A DNA stretch of 64,000 nt, from contig NZ_JAFLWW010000002.1 in NCBI RefSeq assembly GCF_018555685.1, forward strand, positions 372,001 through 436,000, in the 5' to 3' direction. The notes beneath the pieces are model-generated. The model did no database searches. It saw nothing but the letters and a program-made list of their open reading frames with translations, and had not been told where the DNA came from. A program made the position numbers and the translations under genes. The stretch's first letter is position 1. Every line of letters starts with the position of its first letter. Shown piece by piece: positions 49,713 through 58,855 of the stretch. The DNA comes from Aminobacter anthyllidis (GTDB lineage: Bacteria > Pseudomonadota > Alphaproteobacteria > Rhizobiales > Rhizobiaceae).

Positions 49713-50564
49713 TCAGAACATGAAGGCCGGGTCGATGATCCGGCCGCTCGACACGAAATGCGGATTGGCGAAATCCGCATCGCTGGCTTGGTTGCGCTTG
49801 CCATAGACCAGCGACGCACCGTCAAGCGTATGCGTGCTGCCACCCGCGGCGCGCAACACTGCATCGCCCGCAGCCGTATCCCACTCCATCGTCCTGCCGA
49901 AGCGCGGATAGATGTCGGCCTCGCCCGCGGCCAGCAAGCAGAACTTCAGCGACGATCCGACCGAGACGATCTCGGCGGCATGAACCCGCTTGATGAAGGC
50001 TTCCGTCTCCGGCGTCAGGTGCGAGCGGCTGGCGACGATAGTCAGCGGCTCGCGCCCTTCGCGCACATGGATCTGGCGGCGCACGGAAGCCTTGCCTTCG
50101 GTGATCTCATACGCTTCCGCCTTTCCCGGCCTGCCTGCAAAGAAGCGGCCAGTGCACGGCGCGTAGACGACGCCAATTTCAGGGGCTCCGTCACGGACCA
50201 GCGCGATATTGACGGTGAAGTCGGTGCGCCGCTTGACGAATTCCTTAGTACCATCGAGCGGGTCGATCACGAAGAACGCCCGACCGAGGTCAGGAGCAAC
50301 GACACCCTCCGATGTCTCTTCCTCGGCAACGCAAGGCACTGCTGGAAAGGCTGCCCGCAATCCTTCGAGGATGATCTTCTCGGCAGCCCTGTCGGCTTGC
50401 GTGACGGGCGAGGCGTCTGCCTTGTCCGTCACCGTGATCTCGGAATTGTAGACTTCCATGATCGCCTGCCCGGCTTCGACCGCCAGGCGCTCGAACAGCG
50501 CGAGTATGGCTTCGTCAGATGCCGCCACCGTCGTCGTTTTGATGCTCTGCAATGTCTCGCTCAT
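49713..50564 (-). CDS. cysQ: 3'(2'),5'-bisphosphate nucleotidase
   Basis: Hydrolyses PAP, the by-product of PAPS use, to AMP. 283 residues of the inositol monophosphatase family: metal-binding EEETSEG region, [10 protein letters not shown] and [10 protein letters not shown] are all present. Its start lies 50 nt inside the 3' end of the cysN/cysC gene, so it is the third gene of a cysD, cysNC, cysQ unit. The overlap is long and unusual for this operon. The product removes an inhibitor formed by the enzymes upstream. Confidence 0.93.
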   Translation of the reverse strand: MSETLQSIKTTTVAASDEAILALFERLAVEAGQAIMEVYNSEITVTDKADASPVTQADRAAEKIILEGLRAAFPAVPCVAEEETSEGVVAPDLGRAFFVIDPLDGTKEFVKRRTDFTVNIALVRDGAPEIGVVYAPCTGRFFAGRPGKAEAYEITEGKASVRRQIHVREGREPLTIVASRSHLTPETEAFIKRVHAAEIVSVGSSLKFCLLAAGEADIYPRFGRTMEWDTAAGDAVLRAAGGSTHTLDGASLVYGKRNQASDADFANPHFVSSGRIIDPAFMF

Positions 50565-52452
50565 TCAGCCAGTGCTCGACCGTCTCGACCATCTCTTCAG
50601 GGGTCTTGCCGAGGGTCTGGAGATGAATCTCAGGATTCTCGGGCGTTTCATAGGGTGAATCGACGCCAGTGAAATTCTTGATCGCGCCAGCCAGCGCACG
50701 AGCATAAAGCCCCTTGGTATCTCGCCTAGCGCACTCTTCGAACGGCGTGTCGACAAACACCTCGACGAATTCGCCCTGCCCCATCAGTTCGCGCGCCATA
50801 CGACGCTCCGCACGGAAAGGCGAGATGAAGGAAACGATGACGATCAGGCCGGCATCGGCCATCAGCTTGGCTACTTCAGCAACGCGGCGGATGTTCTCGA
50901 CGCGGTCTTCGTCGGTAAAGCCGAGATCGCGGTTGAGGCCGTGGCGGACGTTGTCACCATCGAGGACATAGGTGTGGCGGCCGGCAGCGTGCAGCTTCTT
51001 CTCGAGCAGATTGGCAACCGTCGACTTGCCCGAACCGGACAGGCCGGTAAACCACAGCACCGAGGGACGCTGGTTCTTGTGTTCAGCGCGCGCCTTTCGG
51101 GTCACGTCGAGCGACTGCCAGTGGATGTTCCCGGCCCGGCGCAGCGGATTCAGGATCATGCCGGCGCCGACAGTGGCGTTGGTGATGCGGTCGATCAGAA
51201 TGAAGGCGCCGGTTGTGCGATTGTCGGCGAAATTGTCGAAAGCCACGGGCGACTGGGTCGAGATGTTGCAAACACCGACTTCGTTCATCTCCAGCGCCTT
51301 CGCCGCTTCGCGGGCGAAATCGTTGACGTTGACACGGTACTGGAGCTCCGTGACCGTCGCGCTCGCCTGGTCCGTCTCAGTGCGCAGGATATAGGAGCGG
51401 CCGGGCAGCAGCGCCGCTTCGTCGAACCAGACGACGTTGGCGGCGAACTGGTCGGCGACATGCGGACGGGCATTCGGCGCCACCAGTATGTTGCCGCGCG
51501 AAATCTCGACTTCGTCGTCGAGAACAAGCGTAACCGCCTGGCCCGCGACTGCCGTGCGCAGGTCACCGCCATGAGCGACGATGCGCTTGACCGTGGAAGG
51601 TTTGCCCGATTTTGCGACGACGATCTCGTCGCCCTGCGAAATCGAACCCGAAGCGATGGTGCCGGCAAAGCCACGGAAGTCCAGATTGGGACGGTTCACA
51701 TATTGCACCGGGAAGCGGAACGGGCGCTCGACCGCCTCTTCTTCGACCACGACCGTTTCAAGATGCTCGATGAGCGTGGGGCCGGAGTACCAGCCCATCT
51801 TGTCCGAGCGCCGCGTTACATTGTCGCCGAAGCGCGCGGACATCGGAATCGGCACTATCGACTTGAAACCGAGGCTCTCGGCAAAGGCCGCATATTCAGC
51901 CGTGATGCGTTCAAAAACGCCCTCATCGAAGCCGACCAAGTCAATCTTGTTGATCGCAACGACGATGTTCCTGATGCCGAGCAGCGAGGCGATGATCGAA
52001 TGCCGGCGCGTCTGGCGCAGCACGCCCTGGCGCGCGTCGACCAGAACAATGGCAAGATCGGCAGTCGAGGCGCCGGTTGCCATGTTACGCGTGTATTGCT
52101 CATGGCCGGGCGTATCGGCGACGATGAACTTGCGCTTCGGCGTGGCAAAGAAGCGGTAGGCGACGTCGATGGTGATGCCCTGCTCGCGCTCGGCCTCCAG
52201 ACCGTCGACCAGAAGCGCGAAATCGACGTCCTCGCCAGTTGTGCCGTGCTTGCGCGAGTCGCGCTCCAGTGCTGCGAGCTGGTCCTCGAATATCTGCTTG
52301 GTGTCGGACAAAAGCCGGCCGATCAGCGTCGACTTGCCGTCATCTACCGAACCGCAGGTCAGGAAGCGCAGGAGCGATTTCTGCTCCTGGCCAGCGAGAT
52401 ACTCGCGGACGCTTTCAGCAGTCTCGACCTTGGTGGCCATGGCGTGGCGCAT
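50515..52452 (-). CDS. cysN/cysC: bifunctional sulfate adenylyltransferase subunit 1 / APS kinase
   Basis: 645-residue fusion. The N-terminal two-thirds is an EF-Tu-like GTPase with P-loop GSVDDGKS (34-41), [16 protein letters not shown] and NKIDLV; it powers CysD. The C-terminal 190 residues are APS kinase with P-loop GLSGSGKST, turning APS into PAPS. The start at 52452 is 3 nt past the cysD stop; a second Met at 52440 is possible. The same fusion occurs as NodQ in Sinorhizobium, but no nod genes are nearby and it is in housekeeping context, so cysNC is preferred. Confidence 0.94.
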   Translation of the reverse strand: MRHAMATKVETAESVREYLAGQEQKSLLRFLTCGSVDDGKSTLIGRLLSDTKQIFEDQLAALERDSRKHGTTGEDVDFALLVDGLEAEREQGITIDVAYRFFATPKRKFIVADTPGHEQYTRNMATGASTADLAIVLVDARQGVLRQTRRHSIIASLLGIRNIVVAINKIDLVGFDEGVFERITAEYAAFAESLGFKSIVPIPMSARFGDNVTRRSDKMGWYSGPTLIEHLETVVVEEEAVERPFRFPVQYVNRPNLDFRGFAGTIASGSISQGDEIVVAKSGKPSTVKRIVAHGGDLRTAVAGQAVTLVLDDEVEISRGNILVAPNARPHVADQFAANVVWFDEAALLPGRSYILRTETDQASATVTELQYRVNVNDFAREAAKALEMNEVGVCNISTQSPVAFDNFADNRTTGAFILIDRITNATVGAGMILNPLRRAGNIHWQSLDVTRKARAEHKNQRPSVLWFTGLSGSGKSTVANLLEKKLHAAGRHTYVLDGDNVRHGLNRDLGFTDEDRVENIRRVAEVAKLMADAGLIVIVSFISPFRAERRMARELMGQGEFVEVFVDTPFEECARRDTKGLYARALAGAIKNFTGVDSPYETPENPEIHLQTLGKTPEEMVETVEHWLNERDIAEHQNDDGGGI

Positions 52453-52454
52453 TC

Positions 52455-53360
52455 TCAGAAATATCCTTCGCGCTTCTTCTTTTCCATCGAACCGGCTTCG
52501 TCGCGGTCGATGAGGCGTCCCTGCCGCTCCGACGTGCGTGCCGTCAGCATCTCGCTGACGATGCCTTCGAGACTGTCGGCGTCGGATTCGATCGCGCCGG
52601 TCAACGGGTAGCAACCCAGCGTGCGGAAGCGCACCAGCTTGTTTTCCACCACCTCGCCCGGTTGCAGCTTCATGCGGTCGTCGTCGCGAAGGATCAGCAT
52701 GCCGTCGCGCTCGACCACCGGGCGAAGCTTGGCGAAATACAGCGGCACGATCGGGATATTTTCCTGCAGGATGTACTGCCAGATATCGAGCTCAGTCCAA
52801 TTGGACAGCGGAAAGACGCGGATCGATTCACCTGCAGCGACGCGGGTGTTGAATATCTTCCACATTTCCGGGCGCTGGTTCTTCGGATCCCAGGCATGCT
52901 GGGCGTTGCGGAAGGAGAAGATGCGCTCCTTGGCGCGCGACTTCTCCTCATCGCGGCGGGCGCCGCCAAAGGCCGCATCGAAGCCGTATTTGTCGAGCGC
53001 CTGACGCAGCCCAACAGTCTTCATCACGTGGGTATGCGTGTTCGAGCCGTGATCGAACGGATTGATATTGTCGCGGACACCATCCGGATTGACATGGACC
53101 AGCAGGTCGAAGCCGAGTTCGCGCGCCATCGCATCGCGGAACTCGATCATTTCACGGAACTTCCACGTGGTGTCGACATGAAGGAACGGGAATGGTGGCT
53201 TGGCGGGATAGAAGGCCTTCATCGCCAGATGCAGCAGGACCGAGGAATCCTTTCCCACGGAATAGAGCATCACAGGCTTGGTGAAAGTGGCAGCGACCTC
53301 ACGGAAAATGTGGATCGCCTCCGCCTCGAGACGGTCCAGGTGAGTCAGTCTGGCAAGCAT
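52455..53360 (-). CDS. cysD: sulfate adenylyltransferase subunit 2
   Basis: Catalytic subunit of ATP sulfurylase, giving APS. 301 residues. PP-loop [14 protein letters not shown]-reductase-family blocks [12 protein letters not shown] and [11 protein letters not shown] are present. The ATG at 53360 is used because the next reading to 53528 carries low-complexity sequence. It is the first gene of the unit cysD, cysNC, cysQ; cysH, cysG and the sulfate transporter are not in the window. Confidence 0.95.
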   Translation of the reverse strand: MLARLTHLDRLEAEAIHIFREVAATFTKPVMLYSVGKDSSVLLHLAMKAFYPAKPPFPFLHVDTTWKFREMIEFRDAMARELGFDLLVHVNPDGVRDNINPFDHGSNTHTHVMKTVGLRQALDKYGFDAAFGGARRDEEKSRAKERIFSFRNAQHAWDPKNQRPEMWKIFNTRVAAGESIRVFPLSNWTELDIWQYILQENIPIVPLYFAKLRPVVERDGMLILRDDDRMKLQPGEVVENKLVRFRTLGCYPLTGAIESDADSLEGIVSEMLTARTSERQGRLIDRDEAGSMEKKKREGYF

Positions 53361-53701
53361 TGAAAAGCCTTCGGAAATCGTTCCTTGGCCGCGGTTTTTG
53401 TGCCGAAACGACCGATTGGTTGCAGTGTCGCACAAATTAGCTGCGTCGCAAGCAGCCCACGACCAAAATGCACTGTCTGCACAGTCAGTTTTTGCCCGCG
53501 TTCCGCATCTTCTGGAATGCAATTCCATGGCGCAGTCAGGCGGCGGCTCCTGGCGCCAAATTTGTCCACGGACAGATAGTTATGTCGCGACCTCGCAAGA
53601 CAATGATTCCTGTCGGCTCGAAGCGTGGATAGACAGAGCTGTTTTTCCACGCCCTTTCGAAGGGCCGTATCATTGCGGGATGCCAACGACAGGAGCCCGC
53701 C
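53361..53701. other. 341-bp non-coding region between cysD and the spike-like gene
   Basis: Divergent promoters of cysD (minus) and the spike-like gene (plus) must lie here. Three small dyads are visible: ACTGT/ACAGT (53472-53485), GGAAT/ATTCC (53514-53526) and TGTCC/GGACA (53563-53574). None has known meaning, and no gene is apparent. Confidence 0.5.
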
Positions 53702-55162
53702 TTGGAACAAACGACCAACCTGAAAATGCCCTTCATCATGCCTTCGCAAGCGCAAAAGCACGTCACCCACAACGAGGCGCTGCTGGCGCTCGACGTCGTC
53801 GTGCAGCTTTCGGTGCTCGACCGGCATCTGGCAGCCCCGCCGCCACTCCCAGTTGAGGGGGACCGCTACATTGTAGCTGCCGCGGCCACGGGCGGCTGGA
53901 CTGGAAAGAGTGGCCAGGTCGCTGCCTGGCAGGACGGCGTCTGGGCCTTCCACATACCGGTCAAGGGTTGGCTCGCCTGGGTCGCCGACGAACAGCGCAT
54001 CTTCGCCTTTGATGGCACAAGCTGGCTCGATGCGGTCGCACTCGGCATCAATCCGGCCAGCATGGTCGGCGTGAACACGACCGCGGATGCGACCAACAGG
54101 CTTGCCGTGAAAAGCCAGGCTGTGCTGTTCGACAATCAGGGTGCCGGCCAGCAGGTCAAGATCAACAAGGCGGCCGCCGGCGACAATGCCTCGCTGCTGT
54201 ATCAGACAGGTTATTCGGGCCGCGCCGAATTCGGCCTCGCCGGTGATGACGACTGGCACGTCAAGGTTTCACCAGATGGCTCTGCCTGGACTGAGGCGCT
54301 GAAAATCAGTCGCACCGATGGGCGCGTGTTGCTGCCGGCAGGCCTGACGCTGACCGACCAGAACCAGGCAGTGGCCAGGCGGCATGTCCGCGAACTGCTC
54401 ACTGCCAACCGGACGTACTACGTTCGCACCGATGGCTCCAACAGCAACACCGGCCTTGTCAACAATGCTGGCGGGGCCTTCCTGACCATCCAAAAGGCTG
54501 TCGACACCGTCGCTGCCCTCGACCTCTCGATCTACCACGCGACAATACAGGTTGGCGCCGGTACATATGCTGACGCCGTCTTGTTCAAAAGTTACGTTGG
54601 GACAGGACCAATCACCATCCAGGGGGATTTGATCACCCCGTCCAATGTGACTTCGTCTCTGACGACCGGATTCAACTTCTCCGCAATCAACGTCACCGGA
54701 CGCTGGCGAGTCGCCGGCATGAAACTCACCAATACAGGTAACTTCATCGCCGGGGTCTATTGTGAAAACTCGGCCGTCGAATGGTCGAACATCGAGTTTG
54801 GTGCATTCAGCGGAACCTCGTCCGTGCACCTGCAGGTCGGGTTTGGTGGAATCCTGAAGTCTTACGGCAACTACAGCATTTCAGGTGGAGCGGTGGCGCA
54901 TATCTACGCGACGCTCGGCGCGGTCATCTCGAACATCGGGCGGACGATCACCATCACCGGCACACCGGCCTTCTCAAACTGGTTCGCGGGGATCTTCTCC
55001 GGATCACTGCTGCAGATAAACGGCAACACCTTCTCGGGTACCGCAACTGGCACCCGCTACAGCGTCACGACCAACTCAGTCATCGACACGAATGGTGGCG
55101 GAGCGAGCTACCTGCCTGGCGGAACCAGCGGTTCTGCCGCCACCGGAGGCCAGTACGTCTGA
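53702..55162 (+). CDS. orphan phage-like spike protein (DUF2793 plus beta-helix)
   Basis: 486 residues. Residues 9-105 carry the DUF2793 pattern: MPFIMPSQAQKHVTHNEAL, then several WxxxxxA repeats. The middle (about 130-230) has tail-fibre-like segments ending AVARRHVREL; from about 240 to 470 a right-handed beta-helix-like region begins TYYVRTDGSNSNTG and continues with short beta strands and Gly/Asn/Thr turns, as in pectate lyases and phage tail spikes. Start is TTG 53702 with a textbook AGGAG six bases ahead; the next ATG (53726) has none. DUF2793 has been seen in gene-transfer-agent and prophage spikes. No phage genes flank it. Confidence 0.75.
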   Translation: MEQTTNLKMPFIMPSQAQKHVTHNEALLALDVVVQLSVLDRHLAAPPPLPVEGDRYIVAAAATGGWTGKSGQVAAWQDGVWAFHIPVKGWLAWVADEQRIFAFDGTSWLDAVALGINPASMVGVNTTADATNRLAVKSQAVLFDNQGAGQQVKINKAAAGDNASLLYQTGYSGRAEFGLAGDDDWHVKVSPDGSAWTEALKISRTDGRVLLPAGLTLTDQNQAVARRHVRELLTANRTYYVRTDGSNSNTGLVNNAGGAFLTIQKAVDTVAALDLSIYHATIQVGAGTYADAVLFKSYVGTGPITIQGDLITPSNVTSSLTTGFNFSAINVTGRWRVAGMKLTNTGNFIAGVYCENSAVEWSNIEFGAFSGTSSVHLQVGFGGILKSYGNYSISGGAVAHIYATLGAVISNIGRTITITGTPAFSNWFAGIFSGSLLQINGNTFSGTATGTRYSVTTNSVIDTNGGGASYLPGGTSGSAATGGQYV

Positions 55163-55177
55163 CTGGCGGCCCGCCCT

Positions 55178-56185
55178 CTACTGGACGCGGTAGTACCTGC
55201 CGTACCAGTCAACGAAGCGGACGAGCCCCTCCTCGATCGGCGTGTGCGGAAGCTCGCCGATCAATGCTTCGAGGTCGCTGACATCGGCCCAGGTGCTGAG
55301 CACGTCGCCCGGCTGCAGCGGCATGAAGTTCTTCACCGCCTCGCGGCCCGTCGCGCGCTCGAGAATGCGGATCATCTCCATCAGATGCTCCTTGCGGCGG
55401 TTGCCGATGTTCATGACTCGATGCGGCGCCCAGCTGCCCGACGCACCGCCGGCAGCGATGTCATAGTCCGGGTCGGCGTTGGGCGGCAGATCGATCAGGC
55501 GCACGATGCCTTCGACGATGTCGTCGACATAGGTGAAGTCGCGGTACATATCGCCTTTATTGTAAACGTCGATGGTCTCACCGGCGAAGATCGCGCGGGT
55601 GAATTTGTAATAGGCCATGTCAGGCCGGCCCCATGGCCCGTAGACAGTGAAGAAGCGCAGGCCCGTTGCCGGCACGCCAAACAGATGGCTGTAGGTATGC
55701 GCCATCAGCTCATTGGCCTTCTTGGTCGCGGCATACAGGCTGACGGGATGGTCGACGCCATCGCGCGGCGAATAGGGCTGCTTCTTGTTGCCGCCATAGA
55801 CCGAACTCGACGAGGCATAGATCAGGTGCTTTGGGTTCGTTGCGCGGCAGTTCTCGAGGATATTGAGGAAGCCGGTGACGTTGGCATCGATGTAGGCTTG
55901 CGGATTGTCGAGCGAATAACGCACGCCGGCCTGTGCCGCGAGGTTGATCACGATCTCCGGCCGGCATTCGAACGCGGATTTCACCGCCCCCGCATCGGCC
56001 AGATCGGCCTGGATGAAGCGGAAATCGCCATGTTCGGCGAGTATCTCCAGCCGCGCCCGCTTCAACGACGTGTCATAGTAGTCGGTCACGCTGTCGAAGC
56101 CGACGACCTCATAACCATCGGCCAGCAGGCGCCGGGCGACATGGAAACCGATGAAGCCGGCCGTGCCGGTGACGAGAACGGTCAT
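55178..56185 (-). CDS. NAD-dependent nucleotide-sugar epimerase (UDP-glucuronate 4-epimerase type)
   Basis: Extended SDR enzyme, 335 residues. Nucleotide loop GTAGFIG near residue 7, Ser/Tyr/Lys in SSSSVYGG and YAATKKANEL, plus the NPKHLIYA, RFFTVYGPWGRPDMA and sugar-binding YNKGDMYRDF segments. It resembles UDP-glucuronate 4-epimerases (LpsL-like), providing UDP-galacturonate for lipopolysaccharide or capsule. The ATG at 56185 begins the conserved domain; a longer reading from 56209 adds eight residues. A strong terminator of the upstream bioY gene ends only 25 nt before this ATG. Confidence 0.88.
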   Translation of the reverse strand: MTVLVTGTAGFIGFHVARRLLADGYEVVGFDSVTDYYDTSLKRARLEILAEHGDFRFIQADLADAGAVKSAFECRPEIVINLAAQAGVRYSLDNPQAYIDANVTGFLNILENCRATNPKHLIYASSSSVYGGNKKQPYSPRDGVDHPVSLYAATKKANELMAHTYSHLFGVPATGLRFFTVYGPWGRPDMAYYKFTRAIFAGETIDVYNKGDMYRDFTYVDDIVEGIVRLIDLPPNADPDYDIAAGGASGSWAPHRVMNIGNRRKEHLMEMIRILERATGREAVKNFMPLQPGDVLSTWADVSDLEALIGELPHTPIEEGLVRFVDWYGRYYRVQ

Positions 56186-56209
56186 GAATTCAATGCTCTT
56201 CAAATGCAA

Positions 56210-56240
56210 AACGCCCCGGCCTTTCTAAGGCCGGGGCGTT
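56210..56240 (-). terminator. terminator of bioY lying 25 nt before the epimerase start
   Basis: Perfect 14-bp arms (56210-56223 and 56227-56240) around a 3-nt loop; on the minus strand TTTTGC follows the second arm. Placed 30 nt after the bioY stop and immediately before the epimerase gene in the same direction. Confidence 0.85.
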
Positions 56241-56269
56241 GCTAAAACCAGAGGTCGGTTGCGAGCGGA

Positions 56270-56863
56270 TCAGCCCTTCTTGGGCAGCAGCGCCCAGATG
56301 GCCGGAACAGCCGCGGCCGCCAGCGCCACCTTGATCAGGTCCGGCACGATGAACGGCACGACGCCGAACTGCCACGACTTCTCCGCGCCGATCAGCAGCG
56401 AGAGCCAAGAGAAACCGAGCGCCATCATGAAGAATTCCGCGACGAGCATCGCGCCAAGCATCTTGACGATGCTGCGGCCCCAGCCGCGGTCAACGGCCCA
56501 GCCGACAATAGCCGCCATGGCAACGAAGCCCAGCAGATAGCCGCCGGTCGAGCCGAGCATGTAGGCAATGCCGAGGCCCTTTTCAGGCGTGCTCTGGAAC
56601 ACCGGATAGCCCATGGCGCCCTGCGCCATGTAGAGCAGCAGCGTCGCCACGCCGAGGCGCAGGCCATAGGCCGCGCCGATGCCGAGCACGGCCAGCGTCT
56701 GCAGCGACAGGTCGACCGGTCCGAGCACGACCTTGGTCTTGGCCGAGGCGATAAGGAGCAGCGAGCCTGCAACTGCTAGCAGAAGCTGGGTCGCCAGACG
56801 CATGGCGCCCTTTTCAGGCAATGCCGCAGAGATGAGCGCGGTGGAACTGGAGGCAGCGGCCAT
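56270..56863 (-). CDS. bioY: BioY biotin transporter component
   Basis: Substrate-capture (S) subunit of an ECF-type biotin importer. 197 residues, six predicted helices. Family marks are VLGPVDLSLQTLAVLGIGAAYG, GYPVF and GSTGGYLLGF. ATG 56863 has SD AAGGGGA seven bases ahead; the track of open reading continues far upstream but has no family support. No bioM/bioN ATPase or permease and no biotin-synthesis genes are beside it, so it may act with a housekeeping ECF module or alone, as some BioY proteins do. No BioR-like TTATCTATAA box was seen upstream. Confidence 0.92.
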   Translation of the reverse strand: MAAASSSTALISAALPEKGAMRLATQLLLAVAGSLLLIASAKTKVVLGPVDLSLQTLAVLGIGAAYGLRLGVATLLLYMAQGAMGYPVFQSTPEKGLGIAYMLGSTGGYLLGFVAMAAIVGWAVDRGWGRSIVKMLGAMLVAEFFMMALGFSWLSLLIGAEKSWQFGVVPFIVPDLIKVALAAAAVPAIWALLPKKG

Positions 56864-56986
56864 GTAAATCCCCTTGTGGTATGCGCGCCAAGGCACGCCA
56901 AACATGGTTTTCCCTATATTGTCTTCCATGCTAAGCGGCAAACGAATTTGCCAACGGCACCTCGAACTCACAGATATCGGCTGGCC

Positions 56987-57895
56987 ATGTCTCTCGATTT
57001 CGACACACGCTTCGATCCCGCCTACGGCCAAGCTGTTCCCGTCGCCGATGGCGTTGTGCGGATCACCGCCAACAATCCAAGCGCCTTCACCTTCCACGGC
57101 ACCAACAGCTACATCATCGGCACGGACACACTGGCGGTTCTTGACCCAGGACCAAACGACGACGCGCATCTCGAAGCGCTGGTTCGCGCCATTGCCGGCC
57201 GGCCCGTCAGCCATATTTTCGTCAGCCACACCCATCGGGACCACTCGCCGCTGGCGGCACGGCTGAAAGAGCTGACCGGCGCCGTAACGGTCGCCGAAGG
57301 GCCGCACCGCTCGGCACGGCCGCTGCGCATCGGCGAAGTCGCGCCACTCGATGCCAGCAGCGACACCGACTTCGCTCCTGACCTCACTGTCGCCGACGGT
57401 CAGATCGTCGATGGCGATGACTGGCGCATGCGCACGGTGCTGACCCCTGGTCATGCGGCGAATCACGCCGCTTTCGCGCTTGAAGGCAGCGGCATCCTGT
57501 TTTCCGCCGACCACGTCATGGCCTGGTCGACCTCGATCGTCGCGCCGCCAGATGGCGCGATGTCGGATTACATGGCATCGCTCGACAAGCTCATCGAGCG
57601 CGACGACAGCACCTATCTGCCCGGCCATGGCGGCCCGGTCGCGGCGCCACAGACATTCGTGCGCGGGCTGAAAGAGCACCGCAAGATGCGCGAAGCCGCG
57701 ATCCTTGAACGCCTTGCTGCAGGCGACAGTTCGATTCCCGATATCGTGCGCGCGATCTATCGCAACACCGATCCCAGCCTCTACGGCGCCGCCGGGCTTT
57801 CAGTGCTCGCTCACCTCGAGGATCTTGTCGGACGCGGTCAGGCTGTCAGCAACGAGGCCCCGGCGATCGACAGCGTCTATTCGCTGGTGAAATAA
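56987..57895 (+). CDS. MBL-fold hydrolase
   Basis: 302-residue metallo-beta-lactamase superfamily protein close to LACTB2-type and related thioester hydrolases. Metal-binding motif HTHRDHS near residue 77; further ligands in PGHAANHAAFAL, SADHVM and GHGGP. Near the C-terminus is a winged-helix-like region (about 215-290) often found in this group. The ATG at 56987 is used. It is divergent from bioY with a 123-nt gap, and its end is three bases from the end of the convergent DUF1499 gene. Substrate unknown. Confidence 0.88.
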   Translation: MSLDFDTRFDPAYGQAVPVADGVVRITANNPSAFTFHGTNSYIIGTDTLAVLDPGPNDDAHLEALVRAIAGRPVSHIFVSHTHRDHSPLAARLKELTGAVTVAEGPHRSARPLRIGEVAPLDASSDTDFAPDLTVADGQIVDGDDWRMRTVLTPGHAANHAAFALEGSGILFSADHVMAWSTSIVAPPDGAMSDYMASLDKLIERDDSTYLPGHGGPVAAPQTFVRGLKEHRKMREAAILERLAAGDSSIPDIVRAIYRNTDPSLYGAAGLSVLAHLEDLVGRGQAVSNEAPAIDSVYSLVK

Positions 57896-57897
57896 AG

Positions 57898-58716
57898 CTA
57901 CTGCTCCGGCGTCGCCGTCGTGGCGGTTCCGGCTTGGTTAGCGATTTCCTGGTCGAGTTCGGCCAAGAAGCCTGTGATGCGTTCCGCGTTTTCGCCAAGG
58001 TCGTGCCGGCCGTAGCGCGAGGCCGAGCGCATGTCGACGAACGTCGAATCGCCGTCATCCACTAGTCGGATGGCCACATCTGAAGGCAAAGCGAGGATGA
58101 AGGTCCGCGCCACCGCTTCGATGTCGACTTCGCCCGCAGCCTTGTCGGCGGCCGGCGGCGGCACCACAATCTCCCAACCCTGACGGCCGAGCACGGTCGA
58201 AACACTTTGCAGCACCTGGTCAAGCGACAGGTCATAGCGCCTGCTTGCAACCAGCGGATAGGCCTGGGCCTGCAAGGTGCGTTCGCCTGCCGATGGCAAC
58301 TCAAGACTGTTCATCGCTGGCGTTCGCAGCGACACCGCCGCCGTCAGCGCCGGCGGATCGTCGGCATCGGTCGAGATGTCGCGGAGCATGGGCAAGGTGG
58401 CGATCTGATAGGCGACGAAGCCGAACGGCGCGAGCACCGCCAACCCCAGCAGGGCACCGAAGGCCAGGTCGTGCCCGCCCCGATCGCCGAATTTCCACAG
58501 CCGCGAAAAGGCAAAGCCGGACAGCAGCAACGCGAAAGCGGCGAGCAGCGCGACAATGCCGAGCACCCAGAAAAAGGCCGTGGTGTCGACCAGGCCACGG
58601 CGATGGCCGAGAACCGCGGTGATCAGCAGAACCGCCGAAAACGATGCCATGCCTCGCGACAGCCCTGCCGAACGCGTGGTGCGCAGTTCATGATATCTCG
58701 TTTGGAACTCAGCCAT
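57898..58716 (-). CDS. membrane protein with DUF1499 domain
   Basis: 272 residues. Three hydrophobic segments (about 22-42, 47-67 and 85-107) precede a cytoplasmic or periplasmic DUF1499 domain that ends in VDMRSASRYGRHDLGENA, the usual DUF1499 signature. A low-complexity Thr/Ala tail closes the protein. The function of this family is not known. Convergent with the MBL gene; 139 nt after the acyl-CoA synthetase stop lies upstream of its start. Confidence 0.8.
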   Translation of the reverse strand: MAEFQTRYHELRTTRSAGLSRGMASFSAVLLITAVLGHRRGLVDTTAFFWVLGIVALLAAFALLLSGFAFSRLWKFGDRGGHDLAFGALLGLAVLAPFGFVAYQIATLPMLRDISTDADDPPALTAAVSLRTPAMNSLELPSAGERTLQAQAYPLVASRRYDLSLDQVLQSVSTVLGRQGWEIVVPPPAADKAAGEVDIEAVARTFILALPSDVAIRLVDDGDSTFVDMRSASRYGRHDLGENAERITGFLAELDQEIANQAGTATTATPEQ

Positions 58717-58855
58717 GAAACCCCGTTACCCACCCAGCAGACATGGCAGCACGCCGTCCCCACGGCGGAAGTCGCTGCCAGGCCAAACTAGAGGGTTTCC
58801 TGCGCCGGTTGAAGCGGAAAGGCGCCTTGTGCCCCCTTCCCGCACATGAACTTGC

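Noticed and set aside
56864-56986. Search for a BioR operator before bioY
   Set aside because: No TTATCTATAA-like sequence is present.
56864-57679. Upstream extension of the bioY reading frame to 469 residues
   Set aside because: The extra 270 residues are antisense to the MBL hydrolase gene and lack any hydrophobic pattern; the ATG at 56863 has a proper ribosome site.
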